Program-made: the position numbers and the translations under genes
Assembly: GCF_023740735.1 (NCBI RefSeq)
Contig: NZ_JAMRXH010000022.1
Location: 52,237-116,236, forward strand
Source of the DNA: Nocardia sp. CDC159
GTDB taxonomy: Bacteria > Actinomycetota > Actinomycetes > Mycobacteriales > Mycobacteriaceae
Direction of reading: 5' to 3'
Length of the DNA stretch: 64,000 nucleotides
In this document: piece by piece, positions 36,064 through 44,877 of the stretch
Numbering within the stretch: the stretch's first letter is position 1
Layout: each line of letters begins with the position of its first letter
The notes under the pieces: model-generated
The model's input: only the letters and a program-made list of their open reading frames with translations
Told to the model about the DNA's origin: nothing
Database searches by the model: none

Positions 36064-36932
36064 CGCCCCACCTTATCGGCGGCGATCAGCAGGTATTGAA
36101 AGCTCCCCTCGCGATAGGCGGTGAGGAACGGCTTCTCCACCCCCGTCGCCAGCTCCGACTGCGTGCGCAGTTCCCAGTATGGAATGGTCGCCGCGGTCAG
36201 ATCGACCACATTGACCGGCACCAGGTTGTGCGCCGCCAGCGCCCGGAAGTATTCGCCACGCGGATGGATCATGCAGCCGTAGTGGGCGTCGATCCAGCTC
36301 ACCGACGACGACCGGCCGCCGGTGACGTCGTTGGAGCAGCCGGTGATGCACACATAGCGCCCGCCCGGCCGCAACAGCCGCGCGAACTCGGCGAACAGCT
36401 CCGACAGGTCGACGTACATCGTGGTCTCGTTGGTCCAGATGCCGCGCATGCTGCCGGACTCGAAGCCGGTGTCGAGCATGTTGCGCAGATGGAAGCGCAC
36501 CCGCTCGGCCACGCCGCGCTCGACCGCCTGATCGTTGGCGAACCCGGCCTGGTACTCCGAGATCGTCACGCCGTCCACCTGGCAGCCGAAGCGCTGGTGC
36601 GCCATGAAACTGGTGCCGCCGCGCCCGGATCCGGCGTCCAGCAGCCGGTCCTCCGGCAGCACGGCGCCGAGATGGTCCAGCAGCAGATCGGCCTGGGCGG
36701 TCTCGAGTCGGTGCAGTTCGCGCACGATGCGGTCCTGGCGGGTGTCCTCGGGACCCTCGAGCACCGAGGGGTCGGGCGCGCCGATGCCGTAGTGATGGTG
36801 GTAGAGGCCGTCGACCTCGCCGAGCCTGGTGTTGACACGATCGTCGTTGGGGTTGTTGTTCCAGTACGCGGCGACCGACCGCTGATAGGGGCTCAGTAGC
36901 ACACTGTCGGCCCCGGGTTCGAGCATGGTCAT
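36060..36932 (-). CDS. Geranyl diphosphate 2-C-methyltransferase
   Basis: A 290-residue SAM methyltransferase that matches the Streptomyces enzyme of 2-methylisoborneol synthesis (from memory): LGEVDGLYHHHYGIG, LDAGSGRGGTSFMAH (SAM motif I), ETTMYVDLSELF, TIPYWELRTQSEL and GSFQYLLIAADKV. It methylates GPP to 2-methyl-GPP. Normally a 2-methylisoborneol synthase is encoded next to it; here that cyclase is missing. GAGAGGA precedes the ATG, 6 bases after the short peptide gene, and its end overlaps idi. Confidence 0.9.
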   Translation of the reverse strand: MTMLEPGADSVLLSPYQRSVAAYWNNNPNDDRVNTRLGEVDGLYHHHYGIGAPDPSVLEGPEDTRQDRIVRELHRLETAQADLLLDHLGAVLPEDRLLDAGSGRGGTSFMAHQRFGCQVDGVTISEYQAGFANDQAVERGVAERVRFHLRNMLDTGFESGSMRGIWTNETTMYVDLSELFAEFARLLRPGGRYVCITGCSNDVTGGRSSSVSWIDAHYGCMIHPRGEYFRALAAHNLVPVNVVDLTAATIPYWELRTQSELATGVEKPFLTAYREGSFQYLLIAADKVGR

Positions 36933-36938
36933 GGTGGA

Positions 36939-37193
36939 TCATCCTCTCGATCGGTGGAAATCGCGGCAGATCGACAGCGACGTGGTGCCGATTCCGCTGG
37001 GGCCGAACGTGTTTCGTTTCGGTTCCGGCGGTGGTTGTGCGGCGGGCGTCGCCGCCCGCGGCGGTGGCTGGAGCAGGGTCGGCGCGCCGATACCGGTCGG
37101 TCCGAGCAGTCGGTACGGCGTCACCCCCGTCACCATCTCCGCCAGCGCCGCCGAAAGCCGTTGGACCGCAGGGTTTTCGGTCTCACCCGGCAT
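36939..37193 (-). CDS. 84-residue disordered peptide with duplicated GP[T/S]GIG motif; cargo-loading-like
   Basis: The product is Pro/Ala-rich and probably disordered after a short helix (NPAVQRLSAALAEMVTG). It carries LLGPTGIGAPTLL and, about 30 residues later, FGPSGIGTTSLSI. Similar Gly-Pro motifs occur in the disordered N-terminus of 2-methylisoborneol synthases, the segment thought to bind family 2B encapsulin shells (from memory). The roughly 330-residue cyclase domain is absent: the frame ends in RDFHRSRG and a TGA. It starts 14 bases after the shell stop and ends 6 bases before the methyltransferase. Either a stand-alone loading/adaptor peptide or a truncated cyclase. Confidence 0.7.
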   Translation of the reverse strand: MPGETENPAVQRLSAALAEMVTGVTPYRLLGPTGIGAPTLLQPPPRAATPAAQPPPEPKRNTFGPSGIGTTSLSICRDFHRSRG

Positions 37194-37207
37194 CGCGGCT
37201 CACCCCG

Positions 37208-38617
37208 TCACTCGGACTGCCGGGCGACCAGCACATTGTCGAGAACGCCGAGCGCGTCGGGGACCAGCACCGCCGCCGAGTAATAACAGCTGACCAGATA
37301 GGAGATGATCGACTGATCGTCGATGCCCTTGAAACGCACGTTCAGGCTCGGCTCGAATTCATCGGGTATGCCGGTCTGGTGCAGCCCGATGACACCCTGA
37401 TCCTTCTCGCCGGTGCGCATGGCCAGAATCGAGGTGGTCTGGGTGTCGCTCACCGGAATCTTCCCGCACGGGAATATCGGCACTCCGCGCCAGGCCGGTA
37501 CTCGATGGCCATCGACCTCCACCGGATCCGGGTACAGACCGCGCTTGTTGCACTCGCGCCCGAATGCCGCGATCGCCTTGGGATGGGCCAGGAACAATTT
37601 GGTGCTGCGCCGCATGCTCAGCAGCTCGTCCATATCGTCGGGCGTCGGCGGGCCGGATTCGCTGTAGATGCGCTGGTTGAGATCGCAGTTGTGCAGCAGG
37701 CCGAAGTCGGAGTTGTTCACCAGATCGTATTCGCGGCGCTCGTAGAGGGCCTCGACGGTCAGCCGCAGCTGCTGTTCGATCTGATTGTGCGGATCGTTGA
37801 ACAGATCCGCGACGCGGGTGTGCACCCGCAGCACGCTCTGGGCCAGACTCAGCTCGTATTCGCGGGGGGTGGCGTCGTAATCGACGAAGGTGCCCTCCAG
37901 CAGCGGCTCACCGGAGTGGCCCGAGTGGATTTCGATATTCGCCTCACCGGCCCGGTTCTTCGGGCGTTCGATCACCGCCGCGGCGCGGGACAATTGCTCG
38001 CGCAATGCGGGATGGTCCTCGAGGACCCGATCGAAAGCGGTGCGTGAGAGCGTCAGCACGGTCGTCGGGGTGATGGTCTTGACCGTGGCGGGCCAGATGG
38101 CATCGCGGTCGAGCATCATCTCCTCGCCGACGTGGTCGCCGCCGGAGAGAATGCCCAGCCGGGTGGTCTCGCCGAATTCCCCGGTGCCGTATTTACCCAC
38201 CTTGCCGTGCACGATCAGAATTACCTGATCCATCGGATTGCCGAATTCGGTCACCACGCTGTCGGGCGTCAGATCGCGCTGTTCGAAGCGTTCGCCGAGG
38301 GCAGTGAGCACCTGCTCGTCGCCAAATCCGCGCAGCGGCGCCAGCTCGCACAGCTCGCCGGGAATGGCCCGGGCCCGACCGCCGTCGACGTCGAATTCGA
38401 CCTTGCCGTTGCCCAGGGTGTGGGTCAACCGCCTGTTCACCCGGTAGACGCCGCCGTGTACGTCGACCCACGGCAGCGCGCGGGTCAGCCAGCGGGAGCT
38501 GATGCCCTGCATCTGCGGTTCGGATTTGGTGGTGTGCGCCAGCAGATGGGCGGCGCCGGTGGACAGGCTCTTTTGCGTCTGATTTTCGGTCGTCTCGATC
38601 GGCAAATCGATGGTCAT
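37208..38617 (-). CDS. Family 2B encapsulin shell protein with cyclic-nucleotide-binding insertion
   Basis: A 469-residue protein with the features of family 2B encapsulins. After an N-terminal arm, an E-loop/P-domain part (ALPWVDVHGGVYRVNRR) is followed by a cNMP-binding domain at about residues 90-210 (VILIVHGKVGKYG, ILSGGDHVGEEMML, TPTTVLTLSRTAFDRVL). A large HK97-type A-domain follows, with motifs such as HTRVADLFNDPHNQIEQQLR-like sequence and GVPIFPCGKIPV. Such shells form nanocompartments; the insertion is exposed outside. ATG 38617 has AGGTGAGGA ahead; a GTG five codons upstream is less likely. First gene of the operon. Confidence 0.88.
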   Translation of the reverse strand: MTIDLPIETTENQTQKSLSTGAAHLLAHTTKSEPQMQGISSRWLTRALPWVDVHGGVYRVNRRLTHTLGNGKVEFDVDGGRARAIPGELCELAPLRGFGDEQVLTALGERFEQRDLTPDSVVTEFGNPMDQVILIVHGKVGKYGTGEFGETTRLGILSGGDHVGEEMMLDRDAIWPATVKTITPTTVLTLSRTAFDRVLEDHPALREQLSRAAAVIERPKNRAGEANIEIHSGHSGEPLLEGTFVDYDATPREYELSLAQSVLRVHTRVADLFNDPHNQIEQQLRLTVEALYERREYDLVNNSDFGLLHNCDLNQRIYSESGPPTPDDMDELLSMRRSTKLFLAHPKAIAAFGRECNKRGLYPDPVEVDGHRVPAWRGVPIFPCGKIPVSDTQTTSILAMRTGEKDQGVIGLHQTGIPDEFEPSLNVRFKGIDDQSIISYLVSCYYSAAVLVPDALGVLDNVLVARQSE

Positions 38618-39063
38618 GCCTGGTGTCCTCACCTCGAGATGGCCATCCGGCGCTGCGGATGGTTTTTATCCATGGCGAACAAGGCAGGCTGAGATCACCT
38701 GCGAAAGCGGTGGCGCGAGTGAGTTTTTGTGTGCGACAGTGCGTTCCGGGGATGTCGCGACTCTGCGGCCCGGCAGTTCGATGGTAGGACCTGTGCGGCG
38801 GTGTTCGCGGCGAAATCGCTCGATACCTCCCGAAAGGTGTTGCGCGATAACGAATCGGCGTCGATTCCGCGCCGTGACGGCACCGGAACCGGCCCGGCGA
38901 CGAAGTACCTTCGCCGCGGGTTCGCGACCGGCCGTCGGGGGTTCGGGCCCCACATGCACCTCGTCACACCGCACGCGCAGTAGGCTCGGGATGTGGCAAG
39001 CTCAACAGGACACGCAGGGGTCTGTGATGGGTGTCACGCGCAGGGTAAGGGCTGGGAGCAACC
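38618..39063. promoter_or_regulatory. Divergent intergenic region with a hairpin near the shell gene
   Basis: No gene supported. It should contain promoters for the encapsulin operon (minus) and the Rv1683-like gene (plus); TAGGCT near 38986 is a possible plus -10. A perfect 7-bp hairpin (CCATCCG at 38643-38649, CGGATGG at 38656-38662, 6-base loop) is followed on the plus strand by TTTTTA. Read from the minus strand it lies in the shell 5' leader, 26 bases before the ATG. Confidence 0.4.
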
Positions 39064-42009
39064 GTGAAGTTCACAACGAGGTCGGTCGTCGAGTCGGTGC
39101 AGCGGTTGATGGCGACCGCACAGAACGGACTCGAGGTGATCCGTTTCGGTGGGCTGACCCATGACGTCGAATCGTCGCCGTACGAGGTCACCGAGCGCAA
39201 GCGGATGTACCGGCTGCGTCATTACTTCCCCGACGACAACACCCCGGGCCGCCCGGTGGTGGTGCTGGTGCCGCCGCTGATGGTCAATGCCGACATCTAC
39301 GATGTGAACCTCGAGGGCGGGGCGGTCGGTATTCTTCATCGCGCCGGAATCGATTGCTGGGTGGTGGATTTCGGATCCCCGGCGGTGGAGGAGGGCGGCT
39401 GGCAGCGCGACCTCGCCGACCATGTGCTGGCCCTGTCGAGCGCCATCGATACCGTCAACGAGCTGACCGGCCACAGCGTGCATCTGATGGGCTACTCCCA
39501 GGGCGGCATGTTCGCCTATCAGACCGCCGCCTACCGCTACGGCAAGGGCGTGGAGAGCATCGTCACCTTCGGCAGCCCCGTCGATGTGGTGGCCGGGCTG
39601 CCGTTCGGCCTGCCGCACGGGCTGGTGTCGGAGGTCGCCGACTTCGTGGCCGACCATGTGCTGACCCGGCTGCCCATCACCGACGCCATGGTCCGGGTCG
39701 GCTTCCAGATGCTCGATCCGGTCAAGACCGCCAAGGCGCGCCTGGACTTCCTGCGCCAACTGCACGACCGCGAGGCGCTGCTGCCCAAGGAGCGCCAGCG
39801 CCGCTTCCTGGAGCGGGAGGGCTGGGTCGGATATGCCGGACCGGCGGCGGCGGATCTGCTCAAGCAGTTCGTCGTGCACAACCGATTGATGCTGGGCGGC
39901 TTCGTGATTCGCGATCAGCCGATCTCGCTGGCGGAGCTGAAGTGCCCGATCCTGGCGTTCGTCGGCGAGGTCGACGACATCGGCCAGCCCGCGGCCGTGC
40001 GCGGCATCCTGCGGGCCGCGCCGAACGCCGATGTCTACGAGGCGGCACTGGTGGCCGGGCACTTCGGGCTGGTCGCGGGCAGTATGGCCACCAATCACAC
40101 CTGGCCGCTGGTGCGCGACTGGGTGAACTGGCTCAGCGGCCTCGGCGAGCTGCCCGAGCAGATCGTGCCCATGACCGAGCACGAGCCCGCCACTCGGCAG
40201 CGCTCGGCGGCCACCCGAATGGTGCACACCGCGGCCTCGCTGGCCGAGACGGGCGCGGGCCTGGGCAGTGCGCTCGGCGGCATCGCGACCAATGCCGTGC
40301 GCGGATCGCTGGAGTTGAGCGGGGAGGCGGCGCGGGCACTGCCGCGGCTGACCCGGCTGGGCACCATCCAGCCGCACACCCGGATCTCGCTGGGGCGCTT
40401 GCTGTCCGAGCAGGCCCGACGGGCGCCGCTGCGGGATCTGTTCCTGTTCGACGACCGCGCGCACTCCAATTCCGCCGTCAACACCCGCATCGACAATGTG
40501 GTGCGCGGGCTGATCTCGATGGGCGTGCGCCCGGCCGCGCGGGTCGGGGTGCTGATGGAGACTCGGCCGAGCGCACTTGCCGCGGTGGCGGCGCTGTCGC
40601 GGATCGGTGCGGTGGCCGTGCTGCTGGCGCCGGGCAGCGAGCTGGCGCGGGCGGTCGAGCTCACCGGTGTGCGCACGATCATCGCCGATCCGGAGAATCT
40701 GCGCGACGCCTACGCCACCGACTCGCAGGTGCTGGTGCTCGGCGGTGGCACCGCGCGCGAGCTGGACGTGCCGCTGGACGCCGACGTGGTCGACCTCGAG
40801 CAGATCGATCCGTCGAAGGTGGTGCTGCCCGGCTGGTTCCGGCCGAATCCGGGGCTGGCGCGCGAGCTGGCCTTCGTCCTGGTCACCGGCACAGGGGACA
40901 AGCTGGAGATCAAGTACATCACCAACCACCGCTGGGCGCTGTCGGCGTTCGGCACCGCGACCTCCGCCGATCTGGACCGCCGCGACACCGTCTACTGCCT
41001 TGCGCCGCTGCATCATTCGTCGGGTCTGCTGGTGAGCCTGGGTGGCGCGGTGGCGGGCGGCAGCCGGATCGCGCTGGCGCGCTCGCTCGATCCCACCCGG
41101 TTCGGCGAGGAGGTGCACCGCTACGGGGTCACCGTCGTCACCTACACCTGGACGATGATGCGCGACATCCTCGACGCCGACACCTTCCCCAACGGTCATT
41201 CGCATCCGATCCGGTTGTTCATCGGCTCCGGCATGCCCTCGGGGCTGTGGCGGCGCACCACCGAAAGATTCTCCCCCGCACGGGTTCTGGAGTTCTACGC
41301 CTCCATCGAGGGCGATGTGGTGCTGGCCAATGTGGCCGGGGTCAAGGTCGGCTGCAAGGGCCGCCCGGTGCCCGGCACGGCGCGGGTGGAGCTGATCTCC
41401 TACAATTCCGAGACCGGCGAGATCGTCACCGACGCACAGGGTTTCGCACGCCGCACCGCCGACAACGAGGTGGGCCTGCTGATCGGCAAGGCCGCGGAGA
41501 CGGTCGACATCTCCCAGGGCGGCCTGCGCGGAGTGTTCGCGCCCGGCGACGCGTGGATGCCCACGGAGAACCTGTTCCGCCGCGACGGCGACGGCGACTA
41601 CTGGCTGATGGATCGCCGCGACACGGTGATTCGCACCGCACGCGGCCCGGTCTACACCCAGCCGATCGTGGACGCGCTCAACGACATCACCCCGGTCGAT
41701 ATGGAGGTCGCCTTCGGCCTACACGTCGGCGGGAAGACGCTGGCGGTCGCGGCGGTGAGCATCCGGGACGAGCACACCCTGCGGCCCAAGGATGTCACCG
41801 AATGCCTGCGCACCCTGGACGCCGCCCAGCGGCCCGATCTGATCTTCGTCGTCGACGAGATTCCGCGCAGCTCCACCTATCGGCCCTCGACCCGAGCAGT
41901 GCAGGCCGCGGTGAAGTTGGAACCCGGCGAGCACATCTGGTACTACGACCGGGACGCGGAGTCCTACGAGATCCTCACCCAGCAGGCGCTCGACACGCTC
42001 CTCGACTGA
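39064..42009 (+). CDS. PHA-synthase-like alpha/beta hydrolase fused to acyl-CoA synthetase (Rv1683 type)
   Basis: A 981-residue two-domain protein. Residues about 1-360 form a PhaC-like alpha/beta hydrolase with nucleophile in LMGYSQGGMFAY and a late catalytic His in VAGHFGLVAGS. From about 440 to the end is an AMP-binding acyl-CoA synthetase domain: VLVTGTGDKLEIKY, FYASIEGDVVLANVAG, DYWLMDRRDTVIRT. The G-D-K-L in the P-loop is atypical. This matches the M. tuberculosis Rv1683 protein, described as bifunctional lipase/acyl-CoA synthase linked to triacylglycerol storage, also near tyrS. GTG start after GGGAGCAACC. Confidence 0.85.
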   Translation: MKFTTRSVVESVQRLMATAQNGLEVIRFGGLTHDVESSPYEVTERKRMYRLRHYFPDDNTPGRPVVVLVPPLMVNADIYDVNLEGGAVGILHRAGIDCWVVDFGSPAVEEGGWQRDLADHVLALSSAIDTVNELTGHSVHLMGYSQGGMFAYQTAAYRYGKGVESIVTFGSPVDVVAGLPFGLPHGLVSEVADFVADHVLTRLPITDAMVRVGFQMLDPVKTAKARLDFLRQLHDREALLPKERQRRFLEREGWVGYAGPAAADLLKQFVVHNRLMLGGFVIRDQPISLAELKCPILAFVGEVDDIGQPAAVRGILRAAPNADVYEAALVAGHFGLVAGSMATNHTWPLVRDWVNWLSGLGELPEQIVPMTEHEPATRQRSAATRMVHTAASLAETGAGLGSALGGIATNAVRGSLELSGEAARALPRLTRLGTIQPHTRISLGRLLSEQARRAPLRDLFLFDDRAHSNSAVNTRIDNVVRGLISMGVRPAARVGVLMETRPSALAAVAALSRIGAVAVLLAPGSELARAVELTGVRTIIADPENLRDAYATDSQVLVLGGGTARELDVPLDADVVDLEQIDPSKVVLPGWFRPNPGLARELAFVLVTGTGDKLEIKYITNHRWALSAFGTATSADLDRRDTVYCLAPLHHSSGLLVSLGGAVAGGSRIALARSLDPTRFGEEVHRYGVTVVTYTWTMMRDILDADTFPNGHSHPIRLFIGSGMPSGLWRRTTERFSPARVLEFYASIEGDVVLANVAGVKVGCKGRPVPGTARVELISYNSETGEIVTDAQGFARRTADNEVGLLIGKAAETVDISQGGLRGVFAPGDAWMPTENLFRRDGDGDYWLMDRRDTVIRTARGPVYTQPIVDALNDITPVDMEVAFGLHVGGKTLAVAAVSIRDEHTLRPKDVTECLRTLDAAQRPDLIFVVDEIPRSSTYRPSTRAVQAAVKLEPGEHIWYYDRDAESYEILTQQALDTLLD

Positions 42010-42071
42010 ACCGAATTCGCCCGGACAGGGTACGGTCGCACGCGGCGACGTCGGCTGCTCGGAGGAGCTTC

Positions 42072-42677
42072 TTGAAAACGAGCTTGATCTACCGCAACGG
42101 GCGCATCTACGAACTGTTGATGCGTGGGCTCTACGGATCGCATTACGGGGCACGGTTTCGCGCCATCGCGGAGCTGATTCCCGAGGGGGCGAGCGTGGTC
42201 GACGTGTGCTGCGGTCCGGCCACGCTCTACACCCGCCACCTGCGTGCGCGTGCGGTCGACTACACCGGCCTGGATCTCAACGCGGGCTTCATCACCCGGC
42301 TTATCGCGGCCGGGGGGCACGGCCAGGTGTGGAATGTGCGCGCCGACGCCGCGTTACCCCCGGCCGACTTCGTGGTGATGCAGGCCAGCCTGTATCACTT
42401 CCTCCCCGACGCCGCGCCGGTCGTGGATCGGATGCTGGCGGCGGCGCGGGAACGGGTGATTCTCGCCGAGCCGGTCCGCAACCTGGCCACCAGCGACAAT
42501 CCCGTGCTCGCCGCCATCGGCCGCCGCTACACCGATGCGGGCGACGGAGCGCAGACCCGCAGATTCACCGAGGCCACCCTCGACGAACTGTTCCGCGCCT
42601 ACGAAAACCGCGTCGTGGCAAGGTCGTTGATCGCGGGCGGGCGGGAGAAGCTCTACGTCCTCGACGCACGAGGATGA
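42072..42677 (+). CDS. Class I SAM-dependent methyltransferase
   Basis: A 201-residue methyltransferase. Motif I is SVVDVCCGPATLYTRHL, motif II YTGLDLN, and motif IV-like FVVMQASLYHFLPD; ERVILAEP follows. TTG 42072 is the likely start because GGAGGAG sits four bases upstream; the next ATG would remove the N-terminal helix. The substrate is unknown. It stands 62 bases after the Rv1683-like gene and converges with the aminotransferase gene, so it may act on a lipid or on the glycan made by the next cluster. Confidence 0.75.
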   Translation: MKTSLIYRNGRIYELLMRGLYGSHYGARFRAIAELIPEGASVVDVCCGPATLYTRHLRARAVDYTGLDLNAGFITRLIAAGGHGQVWNVRADAALPPADFVVMQASLYHFLPDAAPVVDRMLAAARERVILAEPVRNLATSDNPVLAAIGRRYTDAGDGAQTRRFTEATLDELFRAYENRVVARSLIAGGREKLYVLDARG

Positions 42678-42683
42678 GCGCGC

Positions 42684-43823
42684 TCAGACCGTGAACGCGG
42701 TGACGCCGTCGATGACGCGACGCACCTGCTCGTCGGTCAGATCCGGCCACATCGGCAGGCGCACAACGGTTTCGGAGAATTCGGCGCTGCGCACACAGGG
42801 CCGCGGCGTGCGGCCCAGCTTCGCCCCGGCCGGACTGGAATCCAGCGGCACATAGTGGAACGGCGCGACGATACCGCGCGCGGCCAGATGGGCGATCAGA
42901 TCGTCGCGGCGCTGCTCGGTCGGCACACGCAGGTAGTACAGGTGCGCGGTGTGCTGCCGATCCGCGGGCACCGTCATGAGCCGAACGTCGTTGCGGCGCG
43001 CCCAATCCGGCAGTGCGGCGGCATAGGCGTTCCATACCCGGTGCCGCCCGGCCTGAATGGTCTCGAACTCCGCGAGCTGCGCGTCCAGCACCGCCGCGTT
43101 CAATTCGCTGGGCAGATAACTGGATCCGATGTCCTGCCACGAATACTTGTCCACCGCGCCGCGCAGGAATCGGGCCCGGTCGGTGCCCTTCTCCCGGATG
43201 ATCTCCGCGCGCGCCATCAGGATCTCGTCGGTGAGCAGCAGCGCCCCGCCCTCGCCGCAGTGCACGTTCTTCGTGTCGTGGAAGCTGAGCGCGCCCATCG
43301 TGCCGATGGTGCCCAGCGGCCGATCGCGCCAGCGCCCGCCCAGCCCGTGCGCGTTGTCCTCGATGATGGCGATGCCGTGCGCGTTCGCCAGGGCGAGTAG
43401 GCCTTCCATATCGGCGGCCACACCGCCGTAGTGGATGACCATGATGGCCTTGGTTCGCGCGGTGAGCACCGCGGCCACGGCCTCGGGGTCCAGATTGCCC
43501 GTCTCGCTGTCGATATCGGCGAAGACACAGGTGGCCCCGCGCAGGGCCATGGCGGTCGCGGTCGAGGTGAAGGCGAAGCTGGGGACGATCACCTCGTCGT
43601 CGGGGCCGAGTTCGAGCAGTAGGCCCGCCATCTCCATGGCCGAGGTGCACGAGGTGGTCAACAGCGCGTGCGGCGCCTCGGTGATGGCCTTCAGCTTCTC
43701 GGTGGCCGACCGGGTGAACGGCCCGTCGCCGTGGCTGTGATCCGAGGACAGCACGGCCTCCAGATTGGCCAGCTCGCGGCGGGCCCGGTAGGGGCGGCTG
43801 AAGATGATGCGGTCAGTGGTCAA
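42684..43823 (-). CDS. wecE: dTDP-4-amino-4,6-dideoxygalactose transaminase
   Basis: A 379-residue DegT/DnrJ/EryC1 aminotransferase. The PLP lysine is in LSFHDTKNVHCGEGGAL; IREKGTDRARFLRGAVDKYS followed by WQDIGSSYLPSE is the RffA/WecE signature. It converts dTDP-4-keto-6-deoxyglucose to dTDP-4-amino-4,6-dideoxy-D-galactose (Fuc4N). Its ATG overlaps the GT2 stop by 11 bases, so the two are translated together. Synthesis of the keto-sugar substrate (rmlA/rmlB) is not encoded here. Confidence 0.87.
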   Translation of the reverse strand: MTTDRIIFSRPYRARRELANLEAVLSSDHSHGDGPFTRSATEKLKAITEAPHALLTTSCTSAMEMAGLLLELGPDDEVIVPSFAFTSTATAMALRGATCVFADIDSETGNLDPEAVAAVLTARTKAIMVIHYGGVAADMEGLLALANAHGIAIIEDNAHGLGGRWRDRPLGTIGTMGALSFHDTKNVHCGEGGALLLTDEILMARAEIIREKGTDRARFLRGAVDKYSWQDIGSSYLPSELNAAVLDAQLAEFETIQAGRHRVWNAYAAALPDWARRNDVRLMTVPADRQHTAHLYYLRVPTEQRRDDLIAHLAARGIVAPFHYVPLDSSPAGAKLGRTPRPCVRSAEFSETVVRLPMWPDLTDEQVRRVIDGVTAFTV

Positions 43824-44877
43824 CCCGATCGATCCCCTTGATGGTCGTAGTCAGCTCCCGATTCTCTACCACGTCCGCCCCGTCGCGCACCGGGCGCGGG
43901 GTCGGCGAGTCGACGGTGAGATAGAGGGGCTTGCCCACGAGCACATGCAGCGCCACCCCGAGGTATTCGGCGATGAGCCCGAGCGAGAACAGGATCGCGC
44001 CCGAACACAGCAGCAGCACCACGATGGTGGAGGCCCAGCCCTCCGGCGCCCAATCCGAGCGGGTCAGCGCCTCGTAGACGATCAGCGCGGCCATCGCGAC
44101 GCCGCCGAGGGCGAGGGTGATGCCGAGCATGCTGACCAGGCGCAGGCCGCGAGTTCCGCTGCACAGCACCATCTTCCAGAACAACGAGAACAACCGGCGA
44201 TAGTTGTAGCCGGACTCCTCGCGGCCCTCCGCACGCAGCGCCACCGGCACCTGGGCGACGGTGTCCACCACCCAGGTCAGCGCGACATCCAGATAGACGC
44301 CGTTGGACGCGACCCCGGCGAGCTGGCGGCCGATATCGCCGCGGATCAGCCGGAAGCTCTCGAACCGGGTGGAGTCCGGAAACGCGAAGACGGTGGCCAG
44401 CACGAGCTTCGCGCCGCGCGAGGTGAGGTTGCGCAGGAAGCCGTGCGGGCGGGTATTGCTGGGCTTGGAGTAGACCAGGTCGGCGCGCTGGGACAACGCC
44501 GCGTCGAGGAAGGCGCCGATGAAGCCGGGATCGTGCTGGCCATCCTCGTCCATGGTGACGATCCAGTCACCGCGCGCGGCCGACATTCCCGCGATGGTGG
44601 CGGCGTCCTGGCCGAAGTTGCGGCTGAGCCAGATCGGCCGCACGTTGTCGTAGCGTCCGGCCAGCTCCTGCAGCACCACATCCGAGCGGTCCGGACCGTG
44701 ATCGTGGACCAGGATGATCTCGTCGACGAGGAAGCTCGCACCACCGGGGCTCGTGGACGGGCTCGCGTAGCCCGCCAGTTCGGCCACCAGGCCCGCGATG
44801 GTCTGCTCGCCGCGGTAGACCGGGACGACGACGGAGACGGTGTGCACCCGCGGGTGGGGTTCGGAGGGAATCGGCAT
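43813..44877 (-). CDS. GT2 polyprenyl-phosphate glycosyltransferase (GtrB/DPM1-like)
   Basis: A 354-residue family 2 glycosyltransferase. VSVVVPVYRGEQTI opens the GT-A domain, MDEDGQHDPGF holds the metal-binding D-x-D-like motif, and two C-terminal membrane helices (near LVSMLGITLALGG and VVLLLCSGAILFSLGLIAE) anchor it. Such enzymes charge decaprenyl/undecaprenyl phosphate with a sugar inside the cell. Coupled to wecE, the sugar may be Fuc4N. Start uncertain: ATG 44877 or TTG 44889; neither has a strong ribosome site. Confidence 0.85.
   Translation of the reverse strand: MPIPSEPHPRVHTVSVVVPVYRGEQTIAGLVAELAGYASPSTSPGGASFLVDEIILVHDHGPDRSDVVLQELAGRYDNVRPIWLSRNFGQDAATIAGMSAARGDWIVTMDEDGQHDPGFIGAFLDAALSQRADLVYSKPSNTRPHGFLRNLTSRGAKLVLATVFAFPDSTRFESFRLIRGDIGRQLAGVASNGVYLDVALTWVVDTVAQVPVALRAEGREESGYNYRRLFSLFWKMVLCSGTRGLRLVSMLGITLALGGVAMAALIVYEALTRSDWAPEGWASTIVVLLLCSGAILFSLGLIAEYLGVALHVLVGKPLYLTVDSPTPRPVRDGADVVENRELTTTIKGIDRVDH

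Noticed and set aside
36939..37193. Random shadow frame between the shell and methyltransferase genes
   Set aside because: It has correct spacing to both neighbours, is on the operon strand, and carries a duplicated GP[T/S]GIG motif, which chance would rarely give.
39034..41205. A 723-codon open frame on the minus strand
   Set aside because: It is antisense to the Rv1683-like gene, has the Gln/His/Arg-rich composition typical of shadows in GC-rich DNA and shows no domain motif.
39354..42677. A 1107-codon plus-strand frame
   Set aside because: Only its last 201 codons (from TTG 42072) are real; the rest is an out-of-frame reading of the Rv1683-like gene.
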